From Neodiprion pinetum (lineage: Eukaryota > Arthropoda > Insecta > Hymenoptera > Diprionidae), in the NCBI RefSeq assembly GCF_021155775.2, contig NC_060238.1:23032470-23096469 (forward strand): DNA of 64,000 bases, read 5' to 3'. Numbering within the stretch: the stretch's first letter is position 1; every line of letters starts with the position of its first letter. The notes under the pieces are model-generated. The model saw nothing but the letters and a program-made list of their open reading frames with translations, did no database searches and was not told where the DNA came from. Below, in pieces: positions 60,142 through 64,000 of this stretch. The position numbers and the translations under genes are program-made.

Positions 60142-62961
60142 CTTCCTGAAGACGTCGTTCTTAATTGTCACTCTGGACCTTTAGAAATTTACAAAGTTAT
60201 TCAGGCGCTGGGTGAAGATAAAAGGGAAATTAGAAAGAATTCGCGGTTTTTATCCAGAGTGTTGTCGAAACTTATAACATCTGTCACACGTTGCCGGTTA
60301 CTCAATAGTATCATATTCAGGAAAGACGAATCCATTTAAAAACTCCTCAACTTTCTTTCTCGAAATATCGATACGGCGATTACGAAAGAAATTTACTCAA
60401 GCTGGTTATTTTTTCTTGGTGTATCTATTCAAGCTGAAAGTTTAGCACTATTTTTTTTTAACCACTGTAGAAATTTCAGATTCATTGTTTAGAATCTTTT
60501 AGAACACTGTGAGAAACGAGTCCTCAATTTTGAGGATATTTTATAAAGGAATCCCAATCTTGCTCAATCTTCTGCCCGTGCTGATTTCAATAGACTAAAC
60601 CCGACATTTTCATCCCCCTTTTTCACCCGGCCTCCGAATTACTGATAATACACATACTGTGATCAAACCATTACCAATAATCTGATATATAAACGATGTT
60701 ACACATATTGAACGCGTGATGCGTTGGCGAAAATCGGTTAAAGCCGGTCGACGGCTGTTGCATAACGGCGTAACGTGATCCACATGTGCTTACACACACG
60801 GGGAATACGCATACATATATTATAACATATCCATATATACATTACACACATGATATATTTTACACGAAAAGAAATAAAATTGAGTAAAATAAAAAAAAAA
60901 AAAAAACCACATATTGTGTGAACGATTAAATGAATAAAAAAATTCAATAGCCATTTATACATCGATGCGTGTATGCCTTTTATTAACGTAACACTTACGC
61001 GTACATACGTAAGACGAAATGATACTACACATGTACGGAGGTTCCTTTCACCCGCAGGCGCTTCTCTGCATTGAATAAAGTTGAATTTAAACGAAGAAGA
61101 CGAAGAAGAAAAACGAAACGAAAAAAAAAAGGGAGAAAAGGAGTAAAATGAGACTAAACGAGCGATAAAAATAAAGGATTTCGCGAGAGCCGGTCCCGCG
61201 ATGATACGCGATATAATTTTGCGGCCGAAGCGTAACGAGAGATTTTTCGCTCCGCAGGTACACATAATATCTCGCAAAATTACACCGATGCGAGAAAGGT
61301 GTGTGTACTGTTCGGAGGGGAGACGTTGGTGTAACGTGTATGGTTAATTATGCTCTCATGAACGAACGCGAATTTACTTGCCCGTCCGTCTGTCATTTCG
61401 CGTAATTGAAATACTATCGCGGAAACCAGCCGCTACTCTCGCGATAAAGTCTAGCGAGCGCGGTTATCAAACCGCCGGCTGTCAAAACTTTCTTAATTCT
61501 CGTCTTACGCGTTACACAGATCTCTCCCCCTCCCCTTGGTGTAATTGCATTTCGATGAAAGTTTGCTCTATATTTTTACTCGCCACCAGTTCCGCGAAAC
61601 GCGATTCCCGTATTGATTCACCGCGGATATAATCCCCGGTTGTTAAAAATATCCGATTATCTCATACTCCGATTTGAAACAGGCAAGAATTGCGCAAGCT
61701 CGACACCAATTGTTTGACGGAAATTTTATCCAAGTTTCGAATTTGCACCGACGAGTGAAATTTTTTACAGCTCATCATGGGCGTGAGTGGAATTGAAATT
61801 ACGAAAAGGGTGTGCAAGAGTCGAAAAAGCGAGCCGCTTTACCGTTCTTCGCAAATCAGATTACACGATAGATTTATTATACAGAGAATTCGAGGGTGTA
61901 CATGGGTACTACGTATACCCTTACCTACTCGGGTGAGTTTTTATACACAGAAAACGGCTGTGAGTTATTCCTCTACGTGACTTTCTTCGTTCCTACGTGA
62001 ACGCGAGGGGCAGTATTTCTTCGATTAAAGAACTGGCTACTGCTTCGAAGTATTACTCTCTCGCGTAGAGTCGATCAATTATAATTAAAACTGCACGGCC
62101 ACCTTCGAGAGCAGGAGCAAGCAGCTCCTGCACTTTGCGCGAGAGTTCTGCCGTATAATAACGTACTGCATCGCCTCGGGCGCATCTGCGGTGTTGCAAA
62201 TGTTGAAAACAGAAATCGCCGAGCGCGAGGACGATCTTCACCGCGTTGATTTCCACCAACGATGGGTGAAAATCGATATATTTTTATCGTTACTTCTCGA
62301 CTCATTCAGAGAGCGTGAGGTTTTCAGTTCGGTGAAAAGCTCTTTGTCCCCGATGAAAGCAACGACGTCTGCAGAACATCGGCAATTAAGCTTCATTATC
62401 GTCTCATTAAAACTTGAGTGGAAGCAGCGTTTGTTTCTGAATAATAACAGTACGAAATGTGAAAGAGACTTTTCGCTCTTGTCGCTGTTTACCTACCATG
62501 GAAAAAATTCACCTGAGGTAGAAAATGTTGCAACGATCTTACGGGGATTTGAATGACATTTTTTTGTTTTTTTTTTTTGCACTTTTCGCGCCGTCTCGCA
62601 CGCCTCGAGCTTTCCGTTTTTGTTTCAGATAATGCATGCGTCTGACTAATTATGATCAAGTGCGGGAGTCAAGGATCATTCGCCGAGGCGTCGTTGGAGC
62701 CTCGAATTTGAAAGTGCGCCGAAAACGCGGGCGGCGAAACTTAACGGAGAAACATCTTTGAGAGGCAGATCATACGAGGTGATCTAATCACGCGCCCATC
62801 CCGAGGCTCGCGTACAGAGTTGGCCTTGCCTCTGATCCCGATGTTACAGATTGCGTCAGATCGACGCGGATCCCCAATATTGCTTTATGCTCGCAAGCCC
62901 AACGCCGGGGAAAGATTGATTTCGTCGTAAATTGTGAGGAGGGGGATGCCGTGATGGATGG
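60142..62961. other. 3' flank of cuticle gene 4 and intergenic region
   Basis: The nearest canonical AATAAA after the cuticle gene 4 stop is at 60873-60878, rather far away, so the true 3' end is uncertain. No other gene is seen. The 179-codon minus-strand frame at 60738-61277 is Phe/Ser-rich and reads through A-runs, so it is not credible as a gene. Confidence 0.5.
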
Positions 62962-62996
62962 TATAAGAATCCGCGATCGCTACCGAAAAATCAAAT
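62962..62996 (+). promoter_or_regulatory. Core promoter of cuticle gene 5
   Basis: TATAAG lies at 62962-62967. A start about 30 bases later (near 62993) would leave a 5' untranslated region of only about 30 bases before the ATG at 63022. Confidence 0.55.
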
Positions 62997-63021
62997 CAAA
63001 TTGTGCATCCCTCCGAGAAGC

Positions 63022-64000
63022 ATGAAGGTGAGAATAAACGGCTAGTGCAAATATTCGCAATCTGTATGGTGCCAGCGAATCGCTCTCGCTGAAAATCAGG
63101 ACTGAATTACATCTCAAACTTTGAACTCATCGGTGATTTCTTTTCGAAATAAACTCGCGAGTCAGTCTGAATTCTGATGAATAGAAGCGATGTGGAGAGA
63201 ACGGAGATTTTACAATCGATATGATACTTGATTCGCGATCAGTGACTTTGAATCATACACCGGCATTCTTTCCCATTTCATTACTTCTCACAATTAGATA
63301 TATGTACGACAAGTGTGATCGTCGAATATGCGCTAGATTGCAATGCGCCTGAACACAGCGCAGCTTAAAATTTTCGCATCTGATCTTTGTGCAAAATACT
63401 GAATAAGACATAAATAACGTTGTGGTTTACGACTGCTCAGGTATTCGTTGCCCTGTGTCTCGTCGCGGCGGCGTCCGCCAGCCTGGAGCCAGCCGGATAT
63501 CGTCCTCCAGGTTCCGCTCCCTCGACGCGTTACCTGCCCGCCAGTAACTACCAGGCTTCATCGCCCCGTCAACAGCCCTCGGCCAGGTACCTGCCGGCCA
63601 GCCAGTCGGAGAACTCTGCTACCCTGGCTCGTTTCTCAGCCCCATCCAGCGCCTATCTTCCCGCGAACAACTACCAAGCTCCCGCTCGAGCCTCCCCGTC
63701 GTCCTCGACGTTCTCCAACGCCCCGTCCGCGTCCTACGGAGTCCCCGCTTCATCGCAGTACTCGGCGCCGGCTGCTGTTCCTGGAAATCGTTACCTCCCG
63801 GCCAACAACGCTTTGACCGGAGGTGCCAACTCGGGATACGGCTACGCGGATGCTGAAAATTCGGTAAGTCTGAGAATGAACTGATGCTGTAACCTCGTTT
63901 AACGGTAGACCGATTTTTGGGTTCCGTGTGTTGTTTATCGGTAAACGTTGAACTGGACGTGATTTGACGATGTGAACTTTGCTGCCGTTTCAGGAACCCG
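63022..64000 (+). CDS. Resilin-like cuticle protein (CPR family), cluster gene 5, partial
   Basis: Exons 63022-63027 (Met-Lys), 63441-63863 and the first bases of a third from 63994 are visible; the gene continues past the window. The signal peptide is residues 1-15 or so (MKVFVALCLVAAASA). Exon 2 encodes an Ala/Ser/Pro-rich region with four YLPAxN or YLPAS motifs (RYLPASNYQ, RYLPASQSEN, AYLPANNYQ, RYLPANNAL) and a SYGVP element, spaced like an elastic repeat. The third exon starts GAACCCG, encoding Glu-Pro, exactly as the chitin-binding exons of cluster genes 2 and 4 begin; the domain itself is predicted, not seen. Donors are gtgaga and gtaagt, and all junctions are phase 0. The product is expected to be a secreted cuticle protein. 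Confidence 0.82.

Noticed and set aside
60738..61277. 179-codon minus-strand open frame
   Set aside because: Phe/Ser/Ile-rich and reads through A-runs; no domain or splice evidence.

Overview
The window is animal nuclear DNA, almost certainly from an insect and most plausibly a hymenopteran (sawfly or wasp grade). This rests on spliced genes with GT/AG introns, cuticle proteins of the Rebers-Riddiford (CPR) family including a full pro-resilin, an insect-type gustatory receptor, AT-rich intergenic DNA without CpG depletion, and many short inverted-repeat transposon remnants. The order and species are inferred; only the insect assignment is strong.

The main content is a head-to-tail cluster of five plus-strand, resilin-like CPR genes. 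They start at 7188, 38329, 43170, 57920 and 63022; the last runs off the right edge. All share one plan. A TATA box lies about 30 bases before the transcription start. A tiny first exon encodes two to six residues. A phase-0 intron follows. Exon 2 encodes the rest of the signal peptide and a low-complexity region with YLPP/YLPA motifs. A second phase-0 intron precedes an exon that opens the chitin-binding domain, usually with the residues EP or DP. The second gene is pro-resilin: mature N-terminus RPEPPVNSYLPP, a long RPSSSYGAPG elastic domain, an RR-2 type chitin-binding domain, and a GYSSGGPG second elastic domain in 15-residue units.

Between the third and fourth cuticle genes lie two unrelated plus-strand genes: a five-exon gustatory receptor (50700-52552) and a single-exon TTLL4-like tubulin polyglutamylase (53424-55334).

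The rest is gene-poor: 1-6.9 kb, 12.3-38.1 kb, 45.7-50.7 kb, 55.4-57.8 kb and 60.2-62.9 kb. It holds repeats. There is a mariner-like MITE family (four copies), one of which is nested in a 1-kb element with long terminal inverted repeats. There are foldback/inverted repeats at 12.7 and 44.6 kb, a ~300-bp tandem duplication at 18.2 kb, GTTTGAAA-type arrays on either side of gene 1, and several simple repeats. A stretch around 28.3-28.8 kb reads on the minus strand like a broken, unidentified coding sequence.

Functionally, the five cuticle genes would supply secreted chitin-binding and elastomeric proteins for flexible cuticle. The shared promoter and exon plan suggests origin by tandem duplication followed by rapid divergence of the exon 2 repeat region. 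The receptor and the tubulin-modifying enzyme appear to be bystanders within the cluster.
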